From the NCBI GenBank assembly GCA_949130485.1, contig OX422190.1, positions 10,111,840 through 10,175,839 of the forward strand: a stretch of 64,000 nt of DNA, read 5' to 3'. Positions within the stretch are counted from its first letter, which is position 1. Each line of letters begins with the position of its first letter. Source of the DNA: Agelas oroides (taxonomy: Eukaryota; Porifera; Demospongiae; Agelasida; Agelasidae). This document shows positions 22,824 to 32,955 of this stretch, one piece after another. Position numbers and translations under genes: made by a program. Under the pieces are notes generated by a model, which saw nothing but the letters and a program-made list of their open reading frames with translations, was not told the origin of the DNA and did no database searches.

Positions 22824-22990
22824 GGGGAGGGTGGGAGGGTGAGGGGAGATATGTGAGTAGTGGGTGAGTGAGGGGGTGAAGGGAGATATATGTGAGTAGG
22901 GGAGGGTGAGGAGAGATATGTGAGTAGTGGGAGTGTGAGTAGGGAAGGAAGTATGCAGGAAAGGGTATGGGTTTAGGAGGGTAGGGGTGG
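22824..22990. repeat. Purine-rich minisatellite
   Basis: Imperfect repeats of GGGAGATATGTGAGTAGTGG and GGGTGAGGGG. The frames through it are low-complexity. Confidence 0.75.
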
Positions 22991-23032
22991 GGTAGAAGTG
23001 TGTGTCACTGACCATTGCACTGTAGTTCACTG

Positions 23033-23033
<1 letters not shown>

Positions 23034-23062
<29 letters not shown>
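23034..23062. repeat. (CA)n microsatellite
   Basis: Short uninterrupted CA run. Confidence 0.9.
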
Positions 23063-23063
<1 letters not shown>

Positions 23064-23127
23064 GCTATAACTCATTTAAAGGTCAAGTTCAGCTTTAGTT
23101 TCATTGTGTTTAACCATCTTGCCGCAG

Positions 23128-24038
23128 GAAGTGTGAGTTCCACCAGTGAAGAGAGTGACGCAAGTACAAATCCCTCATCTCCAAAAGTAGAAGTTGTGCA
23201 GTGCCACACAACAGAGACAAACATAGAGACTGTCATGGGTGCACAAAGACGTTCAGAAAGTGTGCAGTTCAATGTCACGTCAGATGTATGGAGAAACTCT
23301 TTTCCTCACACCACCAGGGTCGAGGTGCAGCGGAATCACCTCTCTGACACAAAGACTCGAATCACACCTGTCCACCAACGACTCACTGGCAGAGGCGTAC
23401 GAGAGCTATCACAAATGTTTGAAACTCCTTCTGGTTCGACCGAACCAACTAGCTCTACCCTGAGCAGTGACCCTAAGAGTGCGTCCTCAAGAATACCTCT
23501 CTCTGCATGTGGTAAACACGCAGGAAGCCAAAAACTCAGAGCACAGACTAGTTCAAGATTAGGAACAGAGGCTACTGATAGTCCAATCCCTCAGCATTTT
23601 AACTCAACATCCACCAGCAGCAGTGACACAGAGAAGAGAAGAACTCCAACGCACTCCAGATCACTCAGTCAACCTGCACAGTCAGTGTCAAAGTCAAATG
23701 CACAAAGTGGCACAGAATCTACTCAGAGAAAGCTGCACACCAAGAGTGAAACTTTGTACGCTACAAAACAAGGTATCTTAAAACAAAGACCAAATGGTAC
23801 AGTAAACACACGGAGCAGCAGTGACATTGGTACCAGAACACGAGTGGGTCCAGAGTGTGCGAACTCAAACTCAAACAACAACTGCCATCAGAGACACAGC
23901 CTCTCCTTGCCCTGCAGAGGGAAGCAACATAGTGGAATTCCAGTTGTGAGGTTCAGTGAGGAACAGAACTCAAAGCAGACAAGAAGGCACCTACCTCATG
24001 GAAAAAGACAAACTTTGAATGCAGAGGACAAGTGTTGA
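23128..24038 (+). CDS. Ser/Thr-rich last exon
   Basis: A GCCGCAG acceptor opens a 911-nt frame (phase 1 entry) that ends with TGA at 24036-24038, about 303 residues. Composition is Ser, Thr, Gln, Arg and Asn with almost no hydrophobic core (for example GSVSSTSEESDASTN, FETPSGSTEPTSSTLSS), so it should be disordered. Its size and codon structure argue for real coding. It could be the C-terminal tail of the upstream LRR gene or the end of another + strand gene. No exon joining it was proven. No canonical AATAAA was seen just downstream. Confidence 0.6.
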
Positions 24039-24300
24039 TGAAGATGGCATCACAAGACAAGAAAGTGGAGAATATCACAAAAACTTACATCACATAACTC
24101 ATGTTGTAACACTGATCATCATCTCTCTTGCTTCACTTGTAAAAATTAAGTTTCTTCTGACATGCCCAGTGGGTGGGGCTCATGGACAATATACTTCTTA
24201 CGTAAGCGGGGCTACACTTTGACGTAATGAACATAGCTGTGGTGCGGGGGGAGAGCCTAGGAAAGATTTCCGTCTCACAGTGCTTAAATTATTTGAAAAG
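24039..24300 (+). promoter_or_regulatory. Short intergenic/promoter interval
   Basis: Only 262 bases separate the preceding stop from the ATG of the 2A-leader exon. Termination of one gene and the promoter and 5' leader of the next must lie here, if the ATG at 24301 is in a first exon. CGTAAG and GACGTAAT motifs are present, but no TATA box was recognised. Confidence 0.4.
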
Positions 24301-24667
24301 ATGCCTCCCAATGGTCCAGATGAGTGGCGCGCTAGAATAGGTCACTGGGAGAACAGAAAGCTACGGTGGTACCAGGCGCGCTGCGGGTCTCGCCCGCGCG
24401 TCCCGCTACATCTACATCTGGAGCGGGTGATCTCAGAGGTGCCTCTGTTGTGCGTCCTGCTGTTGCTCTCGCTGGCGGGGAAGGTGTCTACTGGCGTGTG
24501 TGAGTCAGGAAATGGTGTGTTGTCCTGTCTGGGCAAGCTAGTCCGGTGCCGCGCGTGTGGTCGACGTGGAAGGGTGTGGGCCACGCCCCTTTTATCTCTG
24601 TTTCTGGCACTGTCTCTGTTGCTAGTGCTAGCAGGTGACGTGGAGACCAATCCGGGACCAATCAGCG
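24301..24667 (+). CDS. Leader exon with 2A ribosome-skipping peptide
   Basis: The ATG at 24301 starts a 120-residue leader ending in DVETNPGP (24637-24660), an exact match to the D(V/I)ExNPGP core of 2A peptides. In these the ribosome fails to form the Gly-Pro bond and restarts at Pro (established). Two hydrophobic stretches precede it: VPLLCVLLLLSLAG (about residues 47-60) and TPLLSLFLALSLLLVLAG (about 95-112). The leader could thus act as a signal or membrane segment. After the final Pro the frame reads IS and a GTGAGG donor follows in phase 1. 2A signal-type leaders are reported in NLR-like proteins of sea urchins. A GTG 21 bases upstream was not used as start. Confidence 0.75.
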
Positions 24668-24738
24668 GTGAGGACTGCAAAGCACTAAAACTGCAATGTG
24701 ACAATCATGTATTACCAGGTTGTCATTTCTTCCCCCAG

Positions 24739-24774
24739 ATGAGCTTCTTGCTCAAGTTGATGATTCCGAGCTAT
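24739..24774 (+). CDS. 12-residue microexon
   Basis: A TTCCCCCAG acceptor and a GTAAGT donor bound 36 nt. Read in phase 1 it gives DELLAQVDDSEL. The intron before it is only 71 bp. The same peptide, almost base for base with its donor, ends the exon at 27749-28747 (RLAQVDNSEL), which supports it as a real exon of this gene family. Confidence 0.7.
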
Positions 24775-24819
24775 GTAAGTTTACTTTGATACCTTTCTCC
24801 AGACTCCTAGTATACTGAA

Positions 24820-25379
24820 TACCGTAAACTCTGGTTGTTAGGTGCACCTTGCTATTAGGCACATATTATTTATTAGGCGCATGCTTCCTTCCTGGTCCAC
24901 GGCATCATTAAATAGAGTACACAATGGCGGCAAGGGATCTAGTGAAAACCATGGCCTCAATAATACTCAGCACACTCAATGGTCATCCTGAAGTCAACAA
25001 ATGAAGAGATAAACAGGCTCTTCTTGTTTCTGGCAAACACAAAGCTTGTAAGCCACATCATTCGTGGCCTATGAGACTACTACTGTACTCTGACAATTGT
25101 AAAAATTTTCCGCGTGAAATGCGTGAAGCCCCGCATCTCCTTGAATACACAATGGCTGCAAATCACGGTCTTCTTGAGGAGGATGGAGTGTTCTGATTTT
25201 ATGCCGATACTCGCCAGGTGAACGTGTCTAACAATCTACTGCATATTACAGTCATCAAACTGCCTGTAGGGCATGGCTTTCATTGCATCCCTTATTTAGT
25301 GCATATCCTCTATTAGGCGCATATTTGCTTACGACTTACACTTATAAGCGCATGCGCCTATTAACCAGAGTCTACGGTA
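24820..25379. mobile_element. MITE with TACCGTA ends
   Basis: TACCGTAAACTCTGGTT at the left and its near-complement AACCAGAGTCTACGGTA at the right. Inside are repeated TTAGGCGCA/TTAGGCACA motifs. About 560 bp within the intron before the Death exon. The layout resembles the AAGCACC MITE but the sequence differs. Confidence 0.75.
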
Positions 25380-26561
25380 GTTGATGCTAGCTTCGTATGT
25401 ATACCAGCACTATACCCCCATCTCACATGGGCACACCCATCTGACAAAGCAGAACACGGCCGTAACAAGCACCTGGGAACTGGTCCGGCTATGGGTGTGG
25501 TTAAGCCACACCCCTAATCAATTAAATGATGTCACATCCTTTAGCCCCCCCCCCCCCCATTCCCCTTGCATGTAATGTAGCAATTGCCACTAGCTAACCA
25601 AGCAGGTTGGAAAGCACGGGACACTGCTTTCTTTTGCCCAAATGTGCGTTCGGAACTTATAGTTCACCTGCTGATGTGGCTTTTTGGGGATATCGTCTTG
25701 TACCGTGGAATCATTGATACTGCTTGTTGCCGTGGCCATAGTGAGGTAAAGCTCGAGTTACAGTCCAGTGCAGCTGCAGAACTGTGAAAATAAATGTTAC
25801 GTACGCGCGTGCATGACTTGGAAAAGCATGCGGCCCAAAATTTTCTACAGGGTGGTATTCATTATTCACTAGTCTGTGGCACTCTGCGCATGTGCAGTTT
25901 CAAAAACGACTGTGAAAACTGGTCCGGCCAAAACCAGACCAGCCGGACCACTTGCTACGGCCATGCAGAAGCCAGAATAACTACTCACTACAGCTGTTTT
26001 TCCTAGCTGCATGCAATTCCACTCATACACTTTCATCTATGTGTAATATACTATGATGTCACACATTCACAGTGTGATTCGTAGTTGTGTCTATATACTG
26101 TGCATGTTCAGTATTGTACATTTCGTACGTAATGATGCTGTATGGTCGAAACTACAGTCACCACAGTGTGGTAGTAAAAAACAATTCATTTGGTGGCTAT
26201 AGTGCAATACTGGTTTGCAATAAGAGAGCCCATACTTGACGGTGTCAGTGTTTTGCCCGATGACACTTGGAGCATTCAGTTGGAACGTCTGCAAAAGTTG
26301 GTATCAGAGAACCTTCCTTTCCATTTGGCATCGATGTTGCTTGCATGCCCTATTTGTGTTCCTGCATGTATATTGTGAATATGGCCCCATACAAATGTGT
26401 GTCACCAGACGAGTGCATGCATTGCGCTAGATCAGACTCTATCAACTACATAATGATGGGTGGACAACTAGTGTGAACAAAAATATCAAGTCAGCTATAG
26501 ATCTACTACTTCACAGTACCAAAATGTATTTTATGTGATTACTGCATTGACTTGCATGATG
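25380..26561. other. Intron, nothing recognised
   Basis: About 1.2 kb with a C homopolymer at about 25543-25557 and scattered short frames without splice support. No repeat family seen. Confidence 0.5.
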
Positions 26562-26943
26562 GTAATTCAGCTGGTTGCTCATGATACTTTTATCGTGAAG
26601 GTTTAGTTGTACAAGCTTGGGGACCAGTTAAAGGTATTGAAGTCTAGGTCTTGGAAGCAGGCCTAGAAACAATACTATTATATATGGACTGGTGATACTG
26701 TATAACTGGAAATATTCATGGTCTTTAAATTTGGCAGTTTGGCCCCAAACCAACCGTATAAAAATATTGGCGGATTTGAATTTGGTGGTGGCGCCTCAGG
26801 GCTGTTTATCAAGGAACATTGCCGTCTCTCGCTTGAGGTACCTGAACAAAGCCATGAAATTTTACAAGGAATAAAATTGGCAGAGTGCTAGCACCGAGCT
26901 AGCTACATGTACAGCTCGCTTAGAGGGGTGCCGGATAGGGCCC
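26562..26943. repeat. Dispersed repeat, copy 1 (paired with 30252-30630)
   Basis: From GGTAATTCAGCTGGTTGCTC to GAGGGGTGCCGGATA this block is nearly identical to 30252-30630. It overlaps the left part of the MITE starting at 26696. Confidence 0.8.
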
Positions 26944-27083
26944 TGAGCTCTACTGCATGCATTACATCATTATGCGTTGCATGCAAAATAATAAATTATT
27001 AGCAGATTTTAATTTGGCAGTTTCAACCTCAACCACCAAACCGCCAAATTTAATTCCCCATCAAATTTTCCGGCTATACGGTA
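26696..27083. mobile_element. MITE with TACYGTATARCYGG ends
   Basis: The left end TACTGTATAACTGGAAA pairs with the right end TTTTCCGGCTATACGGTA. Subterminal AAATTTGGCAGTTTGG and CCGCCAAATTT motifs are also inverted. About 390 bp. A right-truncated relative starts at 30389. Confidence 0.7.
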
Positions 27084-27390
27084 ATCTCCACAATATTTGG
27101 AGGACATCTTGATCATGATATCGGTGAATGGGATGACCCTGGTTGTATCTATAACCTATAGATCACCCTGGCCTGAAGCAACTAGCTAATTAATTGCAGG
27201 TGTAAATGTCATTATGAAATTCCATGTGCAATTATACTACTACCATGTAGCCTAATGCAAAACCGATCCAACAGCCTATGAAAAATTAGACATGGTCTCT
27301 GAAGACAAACTAAGTTATTAGTAAAAAGCTCTGCTTGTCTCCCTATTGTTAAGTGAAAACATACATTGCCATATTTTGTTATGTACCCAG

Positions 27391-27681
27391 CTGAGAAGGA
27401 TACTCGTGATGTATACCGTGATGTGATTGGCTTAGCTGGGAGGTGGTCAGGTATGTGCCTGACACTGGGACTACTACCTTCTGACCAGAGTACAATTGCA
27501 GCTGCCCACCCTGGAAATCCTCACGATTGTCTTCAAGCAGTTGTTGTCAAGTGGCTGCAGAAAGGTTATGACTATCAGCGATATGGTTGCCCCACCTGGC
27601 GGATGCTAGTGGAGTCTGTGGGTGATCCAGCTGGAGGGGGAAATAATGCTTTAGCAGAAGCCATAGCAAAGAAACATCCAG
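27391..27681 (+). CDS. Death domain exon 1
   Basis: 291 nt, phase 1/1, ACCCAG acceptor and GTATGC donor, 97 residues. DVYRDVIGLAGRWSGMCLTLG, then LLPSDQSTIAAAHPG, then CLQAVVVKWLQKG, then PTWRMLVESV and NALAEAIAKKHP matches the six-helix Death-domain pattern. This includes the W of helix 2, the ALG-L-x-I turn and the PTWrxLVxAv helix 5. Death domains recruit partner Death domains in apoptotic and immune signalling. It follows the 2A leader and microexon in frame, so after skipping it would lie close to a new N-terminus beginning with Pro. Confidence 0.85.
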
Positions 27682-27748
27682 GTATGCACATCCAAAGTCA
27701 CACTAAAGTTCTCAAATTAATTGTCAATCACTTTCTCTTGCATTTTAG

Positions 27749-28747
27749 TGATTAAAAGAATAACATCTGCAGAGACCTCCTGTGATCAGCACCAAGCACA
27801 ATTATCAAAACCTTCGGAAAGACTTGTGGAAGAAACAACAGCTGAAACTGCAGAACCCGAGGAAGTAATGATGATTGATGATGAGGAATGGGCTCCACCT
27901 GTGGAATTTGCAGGCATGCTCACCATAGTAACTAAACTTCTTGATCACTCAGCTAACTTGGAACAGTTAAAGCGATTTCTAAAATTTCTCTGCCACCCTC
28001 GCACTCAAACATGTTACATTGACAGGAGGCTTTATGAGGACTGCATCACTCCTGGAGCAATCATTGAAGTTCTTCATCCACGATACATCAACTTCATGCA
28101 CACCCACCTCCTGAGGCAAATTGTAAACCAATTTGGAGATGAGCAATCAAAAACTCTACTGAAACAGTACGAAGATAAGTTTCCTCGTAAAAAACCTCTC
28201 AAACGGATGAGTGACCCACTTTCAGATGAAGAGATAGAATCATTCCCTGGAACAAAGAGAATGAAAGTTATGTACAGTGGTGCTAGTGTTGACACCAGCA
28301 CTATGGAGGATGTTGAAAGGGTTCGACAATCCATTACTAGGAACACAGGAATTGATGAGAGTGCAATTCCTTTTGCAAGCCAGAAACGATGTAACAGTGT
28401 CATGTTTACGTTCCTCATCCCAGAAACTGTGGTCAGTGCCTTCAGTGATCTGGATGAAGATAATCGGAGGGACCTAGCTGACCATGGCATCCTTAGAATT
28501 GAATTGAATGAGGTTGTCGTAGACCTGCAATCTTTTCAGGCAGAAACCAGGATTGATACATCCCAGGCAGTGACCAAGACTGATGCATCACAAGCGGAGA
28601 CCAAGACTGATGCATCACAAGCGGAGACCAAGACTGATGCATCACAAGCGGAGACCAAGACTGATGCATCTGACAAGCACAATGTCAAAGATGACCCTTC
28701 TTTTCCCTCAGACAAACGTCTTGCTCAAGTTGACAATTCTGAGCTAA
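27749..28747 (+). CDS. Repeated-module exon (module 1) with 9-residue tandem repeat tail
   Basis: 999 nt, phase 1/1, 333 residues. About residues 45-175 are helical (DEEWAPPVEF ... LLRQIVNQFGDEQSKTLL ... SDEEIESFPGTKRMKV). About 185-265 look alpha/beta (RVRQSITRNTGIDESAIPFA ... FTFLIPETVVSAF ... LADHGILRIELNEVVVDL). The same two-part module occurs at 39622-40364 and twice at 42464-43880. Four to five TDASQAETK-like repeats and the RLAQVDNSEL tail follow. I know the module pattern from Death/NACHT proteins of sponges and cnidarians but cannot give it a family name. Function unknown; possibly protein binding. Confidence 0.8.
28570..28675 (+). repeat. 27-bp in-frame minisatellite
   Basis: About three and a half copies of ACTGATGCATCACAAGCGGA(GACCAAG), encoding TDASQAETK. 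Copies are nearly identical at DNA level, so the expansion is recent and probably length-variable. Confidence 0.85.
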
Positions 28748-29454
28748 GTAAGTTTACTTGTGATGTCTATCCTGATAGTGCAAGTAATTTATGTCACATT
28801 GTGTAACATACTACATTACAGCAGAGTATAGGCATGTTCTCATTCCTAGCACCTCCTCCCATGCCTGATAAGAAGGCATCTACAAACCATTGTGACATTA
28901 AGTTGTGACCCCCCCCCCCCCCCCCCCCCCTCCTCATAACATCATACATAACTGTCATTAACCCCTGTGCGCACATGTGCAAAGGGGTTAAGCAATCGGG
29001 TTTGTCCGTCTGTCAGTTTGTCAGTCCCGCAAAAAATTGGACAAGGGCCTGGTATCCACTGTACGTAAAATTGTGCAAGGGTATGTCAAATGACGGTCAA
29101 TATCGTGTGGTTATGAACTATGATGTTCATATATTGGCTTTTATATTATATCGCTAAAGGGATGAGGGCTGCTCTCCTAGCCCTTTGCCCAGGCCTTCTG
29201 ACCCCAGCACTTATCACTTGAACTGTGTTGTCAACGCAGAAGCATCTTCACACTACAAATGCAAGCTATAACTTCGTAACATGAATTGTAACTTGCCAAA
29301 ACCCATAAGTAGCCAGCGTAAATGCTTCATAGATGCTTTCTTTGTGTGTTTTAGTGGTGTCGCATCGCCATGAAGTCGCAGGAAGGCATACAACACGACA
29401 GAATTCAGGCCTTGCACACAAATAGTGTACAATTAAATATATGGCAAAATACTT
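28748..29454. other. Intron, C homopolymer and short palindrome
   Basis: Poly-C at about 28911-28930 and a small hairpin (TAACCCCTGTGCGC.. / ..AAAGGGGTTA) at 28960-28990. No exon seen. Confidence 0.5.
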
Positions 29455-29591
29455 GTAAACGACAGTAGGCGCTCATGAATACTGATGTTTTTTTACTGAG
29501 AGAGTGAGAAATAAATCCACGGAAAAAAAAATCCAGGATCCAGCTGGGATTCGAACCCAAGACCTTCTGAATACTAGTCAGACGCTCTGAG
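29455..29591 (-). mobile_element. tRNA-derived SINE, 5'-truncated copy
   Basis: On the minus strand: TCTGACTAGTATTCAGA (anticodon stem and a 7-base loop with anticodon AGT, threonine type), then TTGGGTTCGAATCCCAG (T arm). An element tail follows with CCGTGGATTTATTTCTCACT and CTCATGAATACTGATG in reverse. The D arm and acceptor 5' strand are missing. It is SINE-like rather than a functional tRNA. Confidence 0.65.
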
Positions 29592-29670
29592 AGAGTGAGA
29601 ATCAGTTGGAATTCGGCTGAGGCCTCTAGCCAATGCTGCTTATGTAGCTTGTCTTCCGCTCCTCTGCCAC

Positions 29671-30240
29671 GGGTCCAAGTGGCTTAATGGTAAGAGCGTC
29701 TGACTAGTACGTATATATATATCACTGTAAAAAATTGGAGGTTGATTTAACCCAAGAAATGTCATCTCAGTTGCAGTCTGGATTCATCTAGTTCCAGGTG
29801 GTTGCCCACCTCCTTTTGTCATGGTTTAGGGTTACATCCCTTGTCCAGTGAAGGTTACTAGCAAACAATGAACTAGGTTGCAAATGAAATTCATGTTGTA
29901 ATTGCATATTTGTGCCAAAAGGGGGTGGAACTCAGGCTATATTCATGTGCTATTGGATGAACTCTGAAAAATATTCATGCACAATGGGCTAATGTTTGGG
30001 CAGTGATTATTTACTTCTACACACTATTCATGCCTTATTGGAACTTTGAGTAGCAAAGGCTGTAACCCTACACTGTGGTAAAAGTGGGAGGCAGTTTAGG
30101 CCAAGGTCCTGCAACTGAGGTAACCCATCTTGGGTTAAATCAACCTCCAGTTTTTTCCAGTTATACGTATTCAGAATGTCTTGGGTTCGAATCCCAGCTG
30201 GATCCCGGATTTTTTTCCGTGGATTTATTTCTCACTCTCT
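29671..30240 (+). mobile_element. tRNA-Thr-derived SINE interrupted by a MITE
   Basis: The 5' half at 29671-29709 (GGGTCCAAGTGGCTTAATGG, then TAAGAGC and TCTGACTAGTA) and the 3' half at 30168-30240 (TTCAGAATGTCTTGGGTTCG ... then GGATTTATTTCTCACTCTCT) together make one tRNA-like sequence cut inside the anticodon loop. The uncut copy at 29534-29591 (minus) shows the original CTAGTATTCAG. Confidence 0.65.
29710..30167. mobile_element. MITE with TA target inside the SINE
   Basis: The left arm contains CACTGTAAAAAATTGGAGG(TTGATTTAACCC) and the right arm its near-complement (GGGTTAAATCAACCTCC...). Outer ends CGTATA / TATACG are flanked by TA on both sides, suggesting a Tc1/mariner-type TA duplication. 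About 458 bp with no open frame. Confidence 0.7.
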
Positions 30241-30251
30241 TGGCAAAAACA

Positions 30252-30630
30252 TCGGTAATTCAGCTGGTTGCTCATGATACCTTTATCGTGAAGGTTTAGT
30301 TGTACAAGCTTGGGGACCAGCTAAAGGTATCGAAGTCTAGGTCTTGGAAGCAGGCCTAGAAACAATACTATTATATATGGACTGGTGATACTGTATAACT
30401 GGAAATATTCGTGCTCTTTAAATTTGGCGGTTTGGCCCCAAACCAACCGTATAAAAATATTGGCAGGATTTAAATTTGGTGGTGGCGCCTCAGGTCCGTT
30501 TATCAAGGAACATTGCCATCTCTCGCTTGAGGTACCTGAACAAAGCCATGAAATTTTACAAGGAATAAAATTGGCAGAGTGCTAGCGCTGAGCTAGCTAC
30601 ATGTACAGCTCGCTTAGAGGGGTGCCGGAT
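30252..30630. repeat. Dispersed repeat, copy 2 (paired with 26562-26943)
   Basis: Nearly identical to the earlier copy. It includes the left end of the TACTGTATAACTGG MITE from 30389 and lacks that MITE's right end. Confidence 0.8.
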
Positions 30631-31771
30631 ATCATCCATTTTTGGAGTCCGACCCTACCTGTCATGCTTCTATATCCTAGCATGGTACTGTTGCTGGCTC
30701 ATCATCAGATGCTTTGCTATTGTAGTCTTGCAAAGCCAGACTCTTGAACGAAAAACAAGGGTCCGGCTTCACAAGACTATAGTATAGTCTTCGTAGACAA
30801 ACTTGAATGTGCTTGATGGAAGAGATTAGTGCTCGATCCTCAGTCTCTTTGCTTCGGTCTTCGTCTGTGCACCTCGATCCTCGGTCACTCCTAGGTCTCA
30901 CAACCTTAGTAGCAGCCTTCCTTAACAGTAGTAAGCGTGGCTCCAATGCATGGTAGTGTAGCTGGTCTCCGGGGACCCCGAGTTCTGGGCCATGACATCA
31001 TGATACCAGACAAGGAAGAATGCTGGCAACATGCACTAGACTTGCTCATACAGCCTCTGTGGTGAGATAAGAGCCCTAGACACATAGTAACTAGCTCAAC
31101 CTTGAAGAACAGCGCCAGTTACACGAGTTAGCTGTAACTATGTACATTCACCGTTCCATTCCATATTCCATTCCAGTGATTAGAGGCACCCAAAAAACGT
31201 CATTGTGATGGTGTGCATTAATTCGAAAGTTGCTGTTTTCTCCAAAAACGTATTTTCTCATCCAGGTTTCTGAGTAAAGAGGATGTGCTTTATCACATAA
31301 GCAGGAAAGTATTGGAAAATAGTTTTTGCCTGAAATTGGCTTGTCATCACTGGTTCCAATAGTGGGCGTGGCTTCATATTTTCATTAGTTCCAGTGAGTT
31401 TGGTGCCCATTGTAATACTACTTTTTGAGTTATTCAAATTTTGCATTTAAGGCAATGTTAATGAGCTGCCCATGCCTTAACCCTTTAACAACTGATGATG
31501 AGTGTACTCATCATGCAACTTGGGCTGCATGATATCAGTTGGCACAATCTGTTTTGAAGATAGGTTTTGCGCTAGCAAAAAAAGATGGGATAGGGGGAGG
31601 TGGGCGCCATTTTCTTTCCTTGTTAGCAGAAACGGGTGTAAAAACCACTCTGCCTTTGTAGGGGCTCCATTTCTGGCACTGTAGATAATCTTCAGTTGAG
31701 AGAAGCATTTGCTGGTCAGAGATCCCTGACCATTGTAAGCTCGCTAATGAGTGGGTGCGGTTGAGAATTTG
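30631..31771. other. Intron, short hairpin only
   Basis: An inverted pair AGTCTTGCAAAGCCAGACTC / CCGGCTTCACAAGACT lies at about 30722-30778. Otherwise no exon or known repeat was recognised. Confidence 0.45.
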
Positions 31772-32060
31772 TGTGTCGAGTGGGGGAGCACCAACACCGC
31801 TGGCACATCAATGTTCATGATGTGAAAATTTCAACACAAAGTGTGAAGTTAAAACATGATGGGATATGGGGATGGGGCATTTATGGCTTGAATGGGTGGG
31901 GCATTTATGGCTCAAATGGGTGGGGCAGTTATGGCAAAGTGAGTTACTGTTTTTCTGGGAGATATGTTCAAAAAACACTGGTCTTCAGGGAGGTACCCTT
32001 TCCGGTCATCACATGACCACGGGTTTCGGTCCCTTTGAACTCCCGACCCGTGGCCTACTA
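31772..32060. repeat. Dispersed repeat with GGGGCATTTATGGC minisatellite, copy 2
   Basis: GTGTCGAGTGGGGGAGCACC, GTGAAGTTAAAACATGATGG, then tandem GGGTGGGGCATTTATGGC and a tail with GACCACGGGTTTCGG. Same order as 7979-8350. Confidence 0.7.
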
Positions 32061-32955
32061 CAGAAAGGGCGGGACCACTCCCCGCCTAAGGCTTCCTTTC
32101 AGTGAGGAGCCCAGCTCTTTTTGGTTGACATTCACAGAGTTATGAATATTCTAATTACTAAGCAAATTGGGGGTGGGGCTCAATGGGTGGAGTTAGTTAT
32201 CATAACATTAACTAGCGAACCAACGCACTGATTATTGTAGGATTCTCAATACTTTCACGTCGTTTCATGCCCCCTCACGTGATGTGTGGGTGGAGCATGC
32301 ATTGCGCATGCGTAGTGTAGTATGGCACTTGACGGTTGAGCTGTACACATTAGACAGAAAAGTGTGCATGATCGTTCAAAATTGCTTGTGGTCTAATGGT
32401 TAGGGCTCAGTGTACAGGTTAGGGTTAGGGCTAGGGTCAGGAAATGGGTTTTATTCCTTCTTTTTTTTTTCTGCTTTAAAAAGTGACAAACACCTTATGT
32501 GATGCCACTTGTGGCAATGTGGCGTAAGTGCGACGTAATGCGGCTTTCACCCTGCACCTGGGTCATGTGACAGGGGACATGAAACGGTGTGAAAGTAATG
32601 AGACCCGCATTGTAGACTCGTCGTCTCGTCTTGGTGGGGCATCTGGGAGGCATGTTCGGCAGTAGGCATGTTCAGCGGTAGGCATTTCTATACCCAAGAT
32701 TCTTTCGCTGGACATTCAGGTCTGTGCTGTGGCAACTTACTTGCGGTGAGTGTATTAATAGTTTTGTGTGTGAGCGCGGTCGGCAGGCTTTAAATGGGAG
32801 TGTGCTTCTCTTAGTAACAGCGTGCTTTTCCTAGTAACGGCATCTTTACGCTAGTTATGGCATGTGCTTTGCTATAGTAACGGTATGCCGAGAGGTATAG
32901 TCAGTTCCGTAAGGCTGAACCATGGCTAGGGTTGGGCTGGGGTTGTTCGGTGTTA
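32061..32955. other. Intron, nothing firm
   Basis: Contains a short GGTTAGGGTTAGGGC stretch (32408) and scattered GCATG repeats. No coding or transposon structure seen. Confidence 0.4.

Noticed and set aside
24280..24300. GTG at 24280 as start of the 2A leader
   Set aside because: In animal nuclear genes ATG is expected; the in-frame ATG at 24301 follows.
29671..29709. Functional tRNA gene
   Set aside because: The tRNA-like sequence is split by a MITE, the acceptor stem does not pair properly, and its tail is shared with dispersed fragments. Better explained as a SINE.
32404..32440. TTAGGGTTAGGG-like motif as interstitial telomere
   Set aside because: Only about two copies, quickly degenerate, in an intron; chance is adequate.
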